64,000 bases of DNA. It comes from RYN-230 sp963717125 (GTDB taxonomy: Bacteria > Actinomycetota > Actinomycetes > Streptosporangiales > Streptosporangiaceae). Shown here one piece after another: positions 9,763-17,656 of this stretch. The notes beneath the pieces are model-generated. The model had not been told where the DNA came from. It worked only from the letters and a program-made list of their open reading frames with translations, and did not search any database. Each line of letters begins with the position of its first letter. Position 1 is the stretch's first letter. Made by a program: the position numbers and the translations under genes. The stretch spans positions 186,001 to 250,000 of the forward strand of contig CAVQVG010000003.1 of NCBI GenBank assembly GCA_963717125.1, written 5' to 3'.

Positions 9763-10389
9763 GTGGATCCGGTCATCGCAGCGGCAATCATCGCCGCCTC
9801 CGCCACGGCCGTCGTAGCGATCGTCGGCCTTCTCGTCAACACGCGGTCCACAACTCAGGCCCTCCGCGCCTCGCGCAACCTTGCCCAGGATCAGCGCCTG
9901 TGGGAGAAGCGCGCCGATACGTATGGGGAGATCTTCGCTTACGCGGGGCACAGGAAGGATGTCCGGGCCTATCGACTTGACCCGCCGAGACCGGAGCCCG
10001 GCGCTCAGGCGGCCGCAAAGCGCGTGCTCGATTCCTACCAGCTGCCATCCTGGTACGAGCTTCAAGGCCGTGTGCTGGCCTTCAGTTCCGATGAGGCTGC
10101 CGCCGCTTTCATTGCCGCCCACGAGGCTGATGACCGGATGTGGCAGATCTGGATGGCGCACGCAGACGCAGTCGCCAATGCGGCAGCTCAACCTGATTCG
10201 CTCTGGATGGGAGCAGCCGCGACGCTCATGAGGCAGATCGGGGAGCACAGGGCGAAGGCTGATGAGGCTGACAGCGCGCTGATCGGCGTCATGCGGCAGG
10301 AACTCCAGAGCTCCCCTCGTCCTACCAGGCGGCGGCTGTCGCCCCAGGCCACCCGAGCACGGGGGGACTCCCCGTACAACGCTCAGTGA
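9763..10389 (+). CDS. single-pass membrane protein, unknown function
   Basis: 208 residues from GTG 9763. It opens with a hydrophobic helix (DPVIAAAIIAASATAVVAIV, then GLLVNTRSTTQ) and continues as a soluble, mainly helical cytoplasmic domain rich in Ala, Glu and Trp (LWEKRADTYGEIFAYAGHRK). An ATG at 9703 would extend the frame by 20 residues, but the helix at the very N-terminus favours the GTG. I recognise no specific domain; similar anchored proteins are frequent in actinobacterial mobile elements. It is the last gene inside the att-bounded element and is followed by a hairpin. Confidence 0.6.
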   Translation: MDPVIAAAIIAASATAVVAIVGLLVNTRSTTQALRASRNLAQDQRLWEKRADTYGEIFAYAGHRKDVRAYRLDPPRPEPGAQAAAKRVLDSYQLPSWYELQGRVLAFSSDEAAAAFIAAHEADDRMWQIWMAHADAVANAAAQPDSLWMGAAATLMRQIGEHRAKADEADSALIGVMRQELQSSPRPTRRRLSPQATRARGDSPYNAQ

Positions 10390-10390
10390 T

Positions 10391-10434
10391 GCCACAGGAA
10401 GCTACGACGCTAGCGAGAACCCGCTTCCTGTGGC
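10391..10434 (+). terminator. inverted repeat after the membrane-protein gene
   Basis: The arms gccacaggaagc (10391-10402) and gcttcctgtggc (10423-10434) form a perfect 12-bp stem with a 20-nt loop, directly after the stop at 10389. Confidence 0.65.
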
Positions 10435-10669
10435 AGCCGTCTCGTTCGGTGCCAGCATCCAGCACGGGCTCACGCTGTGCGGGGCGTTACTTACTGCCCT
10501 CCTGGATGGCTGGCCGGGAGCGGCGGTCGCGCAAGGGCGGCCGCCCGCGTAAGGACCCAGAGTGAGAAGCCCATTCCGCGCCACATGGTGTGGGGACACG
10601 GTGGGGACGGACGGCCCGGGACATGCAGGGACGACGAGGCACAACAAGCGTTCGAATTGGCATTCTTAG

Positions 10670-10702
10670 CACCCTCCGCCCGTGACCGGCCAGGACGCTG
10701 GC
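10670..10702. repeat. attR-like direct repeat
   Basis: Second copy of the 33-nt sequence that includes the 3' end of tRNA-Ser(UGA). Here it is preceded by ttcgaat but not by a tRNA, as expected for the distal end of an integrated element. It also forms a short stem (ggccag/ctggcc). Confidence 0.85.
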
Positions 10703-10850
10703 CGTCGGCAAGGTAACGGCGGGTGCGGCCTCAGCTTGACCTCAGCCGCCAAACGCTACCGTGGCAGCATCCTGAACTGGGGCTGGGCATACGGGAAGCC
10801 TCCACCGCCTTATTGGTGGCAACGCCGGCCACGAGGGAGGTGCCTCCGGG

Positions 10851-11858
10851 GTGAACATCGGTCACCTGATCGCCAGCTATGGCTACTGGGTGCTGTTCGC
10901 CTTGGTGGCGGCCGAGAGCCTGGGCGTGCCACTGCCCGGCGAGACGGCACTGATCATCGCGGGTACCTACGCCGGGCACACCCACAAACTCTCGCCGTGG
11001 GCGATCTTCGCGGTGGCCTCGGCGGCGGCCATCATCGGGGACAACATCGGCTACTGGATCGGTGACCAGGGCGGCTACCGGCTGGCCCGGCGGTACGGGC
11101 CCAGGGTGCGGCTCGACGAACGGAAGCTGAAGACGGCCCGCTACCTGTTCGACCGGCACGGCGTGCTGGTGGTGTTCTTCGGCCGGTTCGTGTCGGTGCT
11201 GCGCGCCTACGCCGCGTTCCTGGCCGGTGTCAGCAAGATGCGCTGGCGGATGTTCCTGCCTGCCAACGCCGCGGGCGGGATCGTCTGGGCGGGGATCTAC
11301 ACGTTCGCCGCGTACCTGGCCGGTAACGCCCTGCAGCGGGCCTCGTCAACGATCAACTGGATCCTGGGCGGCGTGGCCGTGGTGGCCATCGTCGTGGTGG
11401 TGCTGGTGGTCCGCCGCCAGTTCGACCGGCTGGCGGACCGCGCCGAGGCCGCCTATCCAGGGCCCCTGGACCAGCCGGCCCAGCCGTCCGCGCAGGCCCG
11501 GCCGGCCGAGCCGGACCAGCAGGCCGAGCCGGACCAGCAGGCCGGCTCCCAGACCCGGGACCCGGGCACCGCGGCTGGGCCGGACGCCAGCCGCCGCGGT
11601 GGGGACGTGCCCACCGCGAGCGGGCGGCGGCGCGATCCCGACGAGGCGGGATTAGCCCCGGCCGGCCGGCCCGGCCAGGCCTCCCGCCCGGCCTGCCGGC
11701 CGGCAACGACGGGCGTCAGCCGCCGAACGTCACGTCGATGGTGCGCTCGTCGGTGCCGCGCACGACGCTCAGCTGAATCGTGCCGGCCTGGGCCGCCGTC
11801 TGGAGCGCGTCGAACAGGTCATCCGGCTCGCGCACCGGGCGGCCAGCGGCCGCCGTGA
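10851..11858 (+). CDS. DedA/SNARE-associated family membrane protein
   Basis: A DedA-type protein with the typical start (IASYGYWVLFALVAAESLGV, then PLPGETALIIAGTYAG), the GDNIGYWIGDQGG motif and the Arg-containing loop FFGRFVSVLRAYAAFLAGV. The family includes undecaprenyl-phosphate and phospholipid flippases. The core ends near residue 195. A Pro/Gln/Glu-rich tail of ~130 residues follows, with a short internal repeat (AEPDQQ twice), and it is basic at the end. The tail overlaps the antisense protease gene by 143 bp, so its last part may be little constrained. GTG 10851 follows a GGAGG-like site (gagggaggtgcctccggg). Confidence 0.85.
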   Translation: MNIGHLIASYGYWVLFALVAAESLGVPLPGETALIIAGTYAGHTHKLSPWAIFAVASAAAIIGDNIGYWIGDQGGYRLARRYGPRVRLDERKLKTARYLFDRHGVLVVFFGRFVSVLRAYAAFLAGVSKMRWRMFLPANAAGGIVWAGIYTFAAYLAGNALQRASSTINWILGGVAVVAIVVVVLVVRRQFDRLADRAEAAYPGPLDQPAQPSAQARPAEPDQQAEPDQQAGSQTRDPGTAAGPDASRRGGDVPTASGRRRDPDEAGLAPAGRPGQASRPACRPATTGVSRRTSRRWCARRCRARRSAESCRPGPPSGARRTGHPARAPGGQRPP

Positions 11859-12609
11859 TCAGATCGCCCTGGGCCAGTCCGGCCCGCGCGGCCGGGCTGT
11901 CCTCTTCCACCCCGCGGATGAGCAGGCCGTCGGTCTCCGGCAGGCCGACCGAGCGGCGCAGCCGGCGGGCCATGTGACCAGGCGCCAGCGCCACGCCAAG
12001 CCGCGGCGGCGCGGCGGCCGACTCGCCGCGGGCCAGCGCGTCGACCCGGCCGCGAAGCGACTCGTCGGCGGGGATAGCCAGGTAGAAGCCCTCACCGAGG
12101 CGGTTGGTGTTGATCCCGAGGAGCTGCCCGCTGGCGTCCAGGACCGGGCCGCCGGATGAGCCGGGCAGCAGCGGCGCGGTGTGCTCCAGGCTGCCGGTGA
12201 TGCGCCGGCCGCGGGGACCGCGGAAGCTCCGCTCGACGCCGGAGACGAACCCGAACGTCACCCGCAGCCCACGGCCGCCCGGGTTGGACAGGGCGAACAC
12301 CGGCATGCCGAGTTCCGCCCCGGTGCCGCTGGCCCAGGGCAGCGTGGCCGCCCCGGCCGTATCGACCTCGATGACGGCCAGGTCGCCGTCGATGTCGCGT
12401 CCGGCCACGTTCCCGTCCGCGGTGCGGCCGTCCGCGAACGTGACGGTCACCTGATCGCCGCGCACGTTGTGCGCATTGGTCAGCACCCGGCCGTCGCCGA
12501 GCACGATGCCCGAGCCGACGCCCCAGCGCTGGCCGATCCCTACCACTGACGCACCGGTACCCTCGGCCAGCTGCCTGATGGTTGTCTGTACTTCGTCCAG
12601 GAGTGACAT
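11716..12609 (-). CDS. HtrA-like trypsin family protease with PDZ domain
   Basis: About 297 residues. The chymotrypsin-fold catalytic triad is visible: His in VLTNAHNV, Asp in DIDGDLAVIEV, Ser in LLPGSSGGPVLD. A PDZ domain occupies the last ~90 residues (GLLIRGVEEDSPAARAGLAQ, then GDLITAAAGRPV). No signal peptide or membrane helix is present from ATG 12609, which has GGAGG 5 nt upstream, so unlike classical HtrA it looks cytoplasmic. It is transcribed divergently from an HxlR regulator across a gap with palindromic sites, which suggests control by that regulator. Confidence 0.88.
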   Translation of the reverse strand: MSLLDEVQTTIRQLAEGTGASVVGIGQRWGVGSGIVLGDGRVLTNAHNVRGDQVTVTFADGRTADGNVAGRDIDGDLAVIEVDTAGAATLPWASGTGAELGMPVFALSNPGGRGLRVTFGFVSGVERSFRGPRGRRITGSLEHTAPLLPGSSGGPVLDASGQLLGINTNRLGEGFYLAIPADESLRGRVDALARGESAAAPPRLGVALAPGHMARRLRRSVGLPETDGLLIRGVEEDSPAARAGLAQGDLITAAAGRPVREPDDLFDALQTAAQAGTIQLSVVRGTDERTIDVTFGG

Positions 12610-12620
12610 GGACGCCTCCA

Positions 12621-12655
12621 AGTAAGCTGCAGTAACTAGTAACTTGCAACTTACT
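12621..12655. promoter_or_regulatory. paired palindromic operators in a divergent promoter
   Basis: Between the protease and HxlR genes lie agtaacttgcaacttact (12638-12655; palindromic except one symmetric C/C pair) and the related agtaagctgcagtaact (12621-12637). HxlR-type dimers bind such AT-rich dyads, so autoregulation plus control of the protease is likely. Confidence 0.6.
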
Positions 12656-12693
12656 ATCAACTAGACGAGAGTCAACGGGATACGATTCCGCTC

Positions 12694-13125
12694 ATGGCCG
12701 AATCCAACGAGGGCTCCTCTCCCCTGGCCGAGGCGCTGGCCCGGGTGGGCGACCGGTGGACGCTGCTCGTCGTGGAGGCGCTGCTGCCGGGCCCGCGCCG
12801 GTTCAACGAGCTGCTCAGCCTGATCTCGGGTATCGCGCCGAACATCTTGTCCGAGCGTCTCAAGCGGCTGGAACGGGATGCGCTGCTAGTGGCCCGGCCG
12901 TACTCGGAGCGGCCGCCGCGGGCTGCCTATGAGCTGACCGCCGAGGGCAAGGAACTCGCCGGGGCGCTCCGCCTGCTGGCGCACTGGGGGGCCCAGCACA
13001 CCGATCCGGCCGACGCGCCGCGCCACCACACCTGCGGCACCCCGGTCCAGGCCCGCTGGTACTGCCCGACCTGCGACCAACTGGTCGACCACGAACCGCA
13101 CGACACGGAGTTGCACTACGTCTAG
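12694..13125 (+). CDS. HxlR-family winged-helix regulator with C-terminal zinc ribbon
   Basis: 143 residues. The HxlR domain is clear (ALARVGDRWTLLVVEALLPG, RRFNELLSLISGIAPNILSE, then RLKRLERDALL). The last 30 residues contain HHTCGTP and RWYCPTCDQ, spaced like a small zinc-binding ribbon. The gene is divergent from the PDZ protease and separated by about 85 bp with two dyad sites. The signal it senses is unknown; the cysteines make metal or redox sensing possible. It starts at ATG 12694. Confidence 0.88.
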   Translation: MAESNEGSSPLAEALARVGDRWTLLVVEALLPGPRRFNELLSLISGIAPNILSERLKRLERDALLVARPYSERPPRAAYELTAEGKELAGALRLLAHWGAQHTDPADAPRHHTCGTPVQARWYCPTCDQLVDHEPHDTELHYV

Positions 13126-13151
13126 CTGCGCGGCGTAGCTGTGCGCCCTGC

Positions 13152-14531
13152 CTAACCAGCCGTCGCGGCGGCGCCGTCCCTGATGACGCCAGCCGCACGG
13201 GCCCGGATCGCGGCCAGCACCCGGCGGTGATCCGGGCGCAGCCGGTCCTGATAGGAGGCGGCGAGCGCCGCGCTACGGGCCAGCGCCGGGCCGGGTACCG
13301 CGTCGAGGGCGGAGTCGAGCAGCGACCAGGACAACCGGTCGAGGGCGGCACGCACCACAGTCGCGTCCTCGGTCTGCGAGCAGACCAGGTCGAGTTCCGC
13401 CATGGCTGCCTCGGGTCTTGGGCTAATACCGTAGTCCAGCTGGCAGGCATCGACCATGGGGCACGGCGCCGGGCCCGCCTCGGCCGTTTCGAAGGCGTTC
13501 AGCAGCGGGCTTACCTCACCTGCGGTCGCCGGATCATAGAGCCCAGGAAACGGGCTTTCCTCGTAGCCGGGGTCGTACCCGCTGAAGTAGATGGGCGCGG
13601 CGGACCCGGTGTGCGCCAGCACGCCGAGCGCGAGGTCAAGCAGCCCGATTGGCCAGCCCAGATCGGTGATGGCATGCACCCGGAAGGCCCCCCGGCGGCT
13701 GCCGAGGCCCGCTACCAGCAGCAGGTGCGCCGACTCCAGGGCCGACTGCACGTAGAACGCGATGCCTGGGCTGTGCAGCCGGATCACCCCGCCGCCAGCC
13801 CAGGCCAGCAGCCGCTGGTAGATGATCGAGTTGTCGAGGACATGCGTGAACCGGGCCGTGCTGCACCGCACCGCACCACGTCCGGCCTCGGCTGACGCCA
13901 GCCACTCGGCGGCCCGCTTGCTGGCCGTGTACACCTCAGGTGAGTAGGGCCGGAGCGCCTTTCCGGTCGAGGCGGAGACCACCTGCGGCACCCTGGCGGC
14001 GGCCGCCGCGGCGAGCACGTTCCTGGTCCCCAGGACGTTGGTGGACACGGTCCGGTGCACGTCGTCTTCCGCCAGCGCGGGATCGCGCTGCGCGGCGACG
14101 TGGAACAGCACGTCCGGCCGGACCTCGTGGATGACCTGGTGCAGAGTGGCGCGGTCCCGGATATCCACCTGCCGGTACTCGGCGGCGGCCAGGCCCGGGC
14201 AGCCCGTCGTAATGCCGCGGCTGAGGCTGACCAGCCGGGCCGGGTGCCGCGCGGCCACCTCCGCCATCAGGGCTGATCCGATGCATCCAGTGCCGCCGGT
14301 GACGAGCACCGTCGAGCCGTTCAGCCAGCCGGCCAGCTGGGCCTCCGGCAGGCACAGACCCCGCTGCCGGATGGCGAGGAATCGCTCGTGCTCGGCAACC
14401 GCGCCGGGCCGTTCGGCGCGCAGCAGCTCGGTCAGCTGGGCCAGCAGCGGCAGGACGGGACCAGCGGGGTGTGGTTGCCCCGCGGGCGCGACCGCGCGCA
14501 TCTGCCCGATGATCTCGCTCGCCGTCTCCAC
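13152..14531 (-). CDS. CapD-like NAD-dependent sugar epimerase/dehydratase, copy 1
   Basis: About 459 residues of an extended SDR enzyme with the Rossmann motif GGTGCIGS near residue 90 and the active-site pair STGKALRPYSPEVYTASKR (Ser/Thr and Y-x3-K). A ~80-residue helical N-terminal extension and a long C-terminal extension distinguish it from GalE-type enzymes. It resembles CapD/PF02719 polysaccharide enzymes acting on UDP-HexNAc. A close paralogue lies at 23248-24615 on the other strand. GTG 14531 is chosen because GGAGGAG lies 7 nt upstream and the N-terminus then aligns with the paralogue; ATG 14546 is also open. The substrate is unproven. Confidence 0.82.
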   Translation of the reverse strand: METASEIIGQMRAVAPAGQPHPAGPVLPLLAQLTELLRAERPGAVAEHERFLAIRQRGLCLPEAQLAGWLNGSTVLVTGGTGCIGSALMAEVAARHPARLVSLSRGITTGCPGLAAAEYRQVDIRDRATLHQVIHEVRPDVLFHVAAQRDPALAEDDVHRTVSTNVLGTRNVLAAAAAARVPQVVSASTGKALRPYSPEVYTASKRAAEWLASAEAGRGAVRCSTARFTHVLDNSIIYQRLLAWAGGGVIRLHSPGIAFYVQSALESAHLLLVAGLGSRRGAFRVHAITDLGWPIGLLDLALGVLAHTGSAAPIYFSGYDPGYEESPFPGLYDPATAGEVSPLLNAFETAEAGPAPCPMVDACQLDYGISPRPEAAMAELDLVCSQTEDATVVRAALDRLSWSLLDSALDAVPGPALARSAALAASYQDRLRPDHRRVLAAIRARAAGVIRDGAAATAG

Positions 14532-14546
14532 CTGGCGCTCCTCCAT

Positions 14547-15225
14547 CCCGGCCAGCCCTGCCGGCCACCAGAAAGCCCTACTGTGCCAGATTTATCTTCA
14601 TTTCTACAGATATCAATTGACCGCTGGCCAACAGCCTGGTGAGGCTAGCTGACGGGTGGTGCTGGATCGGCCTAGCCAGATGTCCGGGATTGGCGGTCAG
14701 GTAATTCGCAGAACACAGCAGGGAAACAGCAAAGAAACACGTAGCCCAGGTTGTTAAATTCTCATGAACACAAGCAGGCGGGTGTGGCTCAGATGGCCCG
14801 GACCAAGCCGAGCGCCAAGATCAGCAGCTCACATAAAGCCCATTTATCCGACCAATTCGGTGGGATATTTCATCTTTCCCGGCCGGTTTGTGATTTAGGA
14901 CACAATCAGACCCGCGCGTCTGGCTGCAGAGCAAATTTAGAGGCAAATTCCGGCGCTTTTATAGTGACAGATACAGCTACGTAACCTTAGATTAACAATT
15001 GCTCCGTAACGTCCGGAATGCGACGGTAGGCCTCTCTTGTCAGCGGCTCGGCCGTCCAGCTCCGGTAGCGTCCGGCTGGCCGGGGGGAACCAACCTGACG
15101 GAACTGACCGGGGAGGTCAAACCGTGTCATGGGCGATGGCGAGGCTGCGCCGCGCGCGTACCCGATGAGCCAGGAACCAGGCGTTCTTCATGGTGTCACC
15201 GACGCAGACAAGAAGGGCCTAGCCG
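14547..15225. other. AT-richer intergenic regulatory region
   Basis: About 680 bp between divergent genes, visibly lower in GC than its flanks, particularly 14690-15005. No convincing gene is seen. It likely holds the promoters of both the CapD-like gene and the exopolysaccharide operon. A G6 run lies at 15082-15087. Confidence 0.6.
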
Positions 15226-15342
15226 ATGATGTTCATGCACGCCATGGCGTTCGTCGTTCCGGCCAGTGGGCTGATCACACTGAGCTGGGCGATACTGTGC
15301 CGGTACTTCTGGCGGCACGGCAAGCCCGTAGAGGAGCCCTAG
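15226..15342 (+). CDS. possible 38-residue membrane peptide leading the synthase operon
   Basis: Starting ATGATG at 15226, the frame encodes 38 residues. A hydrophobic span (MAFVVPASGLITLSWAILC) is followed by RYFWRHGKPVEEP, a single-pass topology with a positive cytoplasmic end. It ends at a TAG inside the 5' part of the synthase frame, which would suit translational coupling. The preceding aagaaggg is a weak ribosome site. I know of no named family. It could alternatively be part of the leader, so this remains a candidate supported only by composition and placement. Confidence 0.45.
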   Translation: MMFMHAMAFVVPASGLITLSWAILCRYFWRHGKPVEEP

Positions 15343-16706
15343 CTGCCTGGTACGACATCCCCACGGCCGAATACAAACGGGGGAAGGTAGCCGCCACCGT
15401 CGCTATTGGCTGCCTGCTGGTCGCCCTGCTCTTCATGAGGCACATCACCTACATCTGGGACCACTCGGCATACCGATGGCTGCTCTGCGCGTGGCTGCTT
15501 GGCACTCTTCTGGTCACCACACAATGGATCTTCTCCTGGCTCGACCGGCCGGTGACCACGACGGCGGAACAAGACCAGGAACTAACCCGGCTCAAGGTCG
15601 CGGTCACGTTGCCGGTATGGAATGAGGCACCGGAGATACTCGACCGCACGTTGTGGGCATTGGTGAACCAGTCCCATCCGCCGTATCGGATCGACGTGAT
15701 CGATGATGGATCGGAAGAGGACTATACCCTGCTACGCCAGCACTGGGAGCGAGGCACGGACGCTACCTGGATCCGCTGGATCCGGCAGGAAAACCGGGGC
15801 AAGAAGTACGCGCAGGCACGGTCGTTCGCGGACCCGCTGGACGCCGATATCACTATTACCGTGGACTCGGACAGCGCGCTGGCGCACAATGCGATCGAAC
15901 GTGGCATCCGGCCATTCATAGATCCGGACGTGTGGTCAGTGGCCGGGATGGAACTCGCCTTCAACTTCCGGGAGAACTGGATCACCCGGACGGTCTACGC
16001 GCGCACGCTCTTCTTCCAGGTCATCGCCTGCGGAGCGCAGACTGCCTTCGGGGACATCCTGGTGAACCGCGGGCCCTTCGCGCTCTACCGCTCCGAGTTG
16101 CTCCAGGACGTTGTGCCGGCGTACCTGGAGGAAACCTTTCTGGGCCAGCACATCAAGCTGGGCGATGACGCCGCGCTGACTCTGTTCGCCCGCTGCCGGG
16201 GCAAAGCCGTGCAGCAGTCCAACGCGTTCGCGTTCTCCATGTTCCCCGAGAACCTCTCGCACCACCTGCGGCAGTGGATGCGGTGGATGAGGGGCAGCAC
16301 AGTCCGCAATTGCTGGCGGATCAAGTACCTGCGGTTGAGCACGTACAGCTGGTGGTTCACGCTGCTCAGCATGCAGCTCTACCTCACCGCCATCGCCACG
16401 CCCATAGTGCTCATCCTGACCTGGCCGTCCTCCCGGGGCGTGCTGGTGTGGACGCTCGGCGCCCTGGTGCCCTGGGCCTACCTGTCCGGCCTGCGGATCT
16501 TTTCCATCCACCGCAGCGACGAGACGAGCCTCACCCGGTTGGTGACCTGGCTGTCGTACCCCACATCCATCCTGTGGATGCTGGTCATCCTGCACTGGGT
16601 CCGCGTCTACTCCATCGTGACCTGGTACAAGCAGGGGTGGAACACCCGCCAGTCCGGCGCCGAGCAACTGACCGCCCCCGTCGAAGCGGTGCAGGAGACC
16701 GGGTGA
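15297..16706 (+). CDS. hyaluronan/chitin-synthase-like processive glycosyltransferase (GT2)
   Basis: About 469 residues. Two N-terminal membrane helices (VAATVAIGCLLVALLF, WLLCAWLLGTLLVTTQWIF) precede a GT-A domain with the processive motifs VIDDGSEED, TVDSDSALA, LGDDAALT and LRQWMRWMRGS (the QxxRW box). At least three further helices follow, the arrangement of HasA/NodC/chitin synthases that polymerise and translocate a beta-glycan. The start is uncertain: GTG 15297 or any of several upstream codons back to 15129 in the same frame. The stop overlaps the GH26-like gene (GTGA). Sugar specificity cannot be read. Confidence 0.88.
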   Translation: MPVLLAARQARRGALAAWYDIPTAEYKRGKVAATVAIGCLLVALLFMRHITYIWDHSAYRWLLCAWLLGTLLVTTQWIFSWLDRPVTTTAEQDQELTRLKVAVTLPVWNEAPEILDRTLWALVNQSHPPYRIDVIDDGSEEDYTLLRQHWERGTDATWIRWIRQENRGKKYAQARSFADPLDADITITVDSDSALAHNAIERGIRPFIDPDVWSVAGMELAFNFRENWITRTVYARTLFFQVIACGAQTAFGDILVNRGPFALYRSELLQDVVPAYLEETFLGQHIKLGDDAALTLFARCRGKAVQQSNAFAFSMFPENLSHHLRQWMRWMRGSTVRNCWRIKYLRLSTYSWWFTLLSMQLYLTAIATPIVLILTWPSSRGVLVWTLGALVPWAYLSGLRIFSIHRSDETSLTRLVTWLSYPTSILWMLVILHWVRVYSIVTWYKQGWNTRQSGAEQLTAPVEAVQETG

Positions 16707-17656
16707 AGTCAGCCCGCGCGGCCATCCCCGCCCTGCTGCCACTGCTGCTGCTCGCGCTCGTCAGCCTGGTGCTGTGGCGCCTGGAGACCGCGCATCACCC
16801 GGGCAGCCGGGCCAGCCCCCAGGCGTCGGAGTCGTTTTTCACGCCGCCGGCCAGGGCCAATACCCTCTGGTACAACGGGGTGGCGCTGCCCCGGCTGGAT
16901 GACCTGATGACCTGGCAGCGGGCGACCGGCGAGCATCCCGGGATCGTGCAGATATACGTGCCGCTGGGCACCAGTTTCCCCTATGGCGAACTCCAGACGA
17001 TCGAACGCCGGGGTGCGATGCCAGTCGTGCAGATCGACTACAAGCAGCCCGTCGCCAACATCACCAGCGGCCGGTACGACAAGATCCTGAAAGCATGGGG
17101 CCGGGGAATCCGGACGATGAAAGAGCCGGTCGCGGTGTCGTTCGGCCACGAGATGAACGGCAACTGGTTTCCCTGGGGGTGTACCCACACCAAGCCGGCC
17201 GTGTTCATCTCGGCCTGGCGGCGGATGCACCGGCTGATGGCCTCACCCAACACCAGGTGGGTCTACACGATCAACCGCAGCAACGCCGGCTTCCGGTGCG
17301 GGCCGCTGGAATACTATCCCGGCAACGCCTTCGTAAACTGGATCGGCATAGACGGCTACCTCAGGCACCCAGCCGATACTTACGGGTCGGTATTCGGTCC
17401 GACAATCAGGACGGTCCGGTCAGCCACCGGAAAGCCAGTCCTGCTGACCGAGGTCGGGGTGCTCAATAGCACCAGCCAGGCCCGGCAGCTCCAGGCTTTG
17501 TACGCGAGCGCTTACCAGTCCAGGAGTGTCATCGGCATCGTGTACTTCGATCAGACAACCATCAGGGGCGACTACCGCCCGCAGGACAACCCAGCCGCAC
17601 TGGCAATGTTCCGGAGAGCGATCACTGAATATGGCATCCACGGTACTGTGCGGTAA
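16703..17656 (+). CDS. membrane-anchored GH26-like glycoside hydrolase
   Basis: 317 residues from a GTG overlapping the synthase stop. An N-terminal signal anchor (AAIPALLPLLLLALVSLVLW) places the enzyme outside the membrane. The (beta/alpha)8 fold carries FGHEMNGNWFPWG, with Glu ~150 as the likely acid/base, and VLLTEVGVL, with Glu ~250 as nucleophile, matching GH26 (beta-mannanase/lichenase clan GH-A). Encoded directly after a processive synthase, it most likely trims or releases the nascent chain. The assignment to GH26 is by motif; the exact linkage is unknown. Confidence 0.82.
   Translation: MKSARAAIPALLPLLLLALVSLVLWRLETAHHPGSRASPQASESFFTPPARANTLWYNGVALPRLDDLMTWQRATGEHPGIVQIYVPLGTSFPYGELQTIERRGAMPVVQIDYKQPVANITSGRYDKILKAWGRGIRTMKEPVAVSFGHEMNGNWFPWGCTHTKPAVFISAWRRMHRLMASPNTRWVYTINRSNAGFRCGPLEYYPGNAFVNWIGIDGYLRHPADTYGSVFGPTIRTVRSATGKPVLLTEVGVLNSTSQARQLQALYASAYQSRSVIGIVYFDQTTIRGDYRPQDNPAALAMFRRAITEYGIHGTVR

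Noticed and set aside
10506..10565. 19-codon frame ending in KGGRPRKDPE
   Set aside because: The basic end resembles small element-encoded DNA-binding proteins, but it is too short and isolated to support a gene.
14980..15130. Possible cyclic-dinucleotide riboswitch before the synthase operon
   Set aside because: The leader has G-rich and paired stretches, but I could not match the conserved core of ydaO or GEMM motifs.
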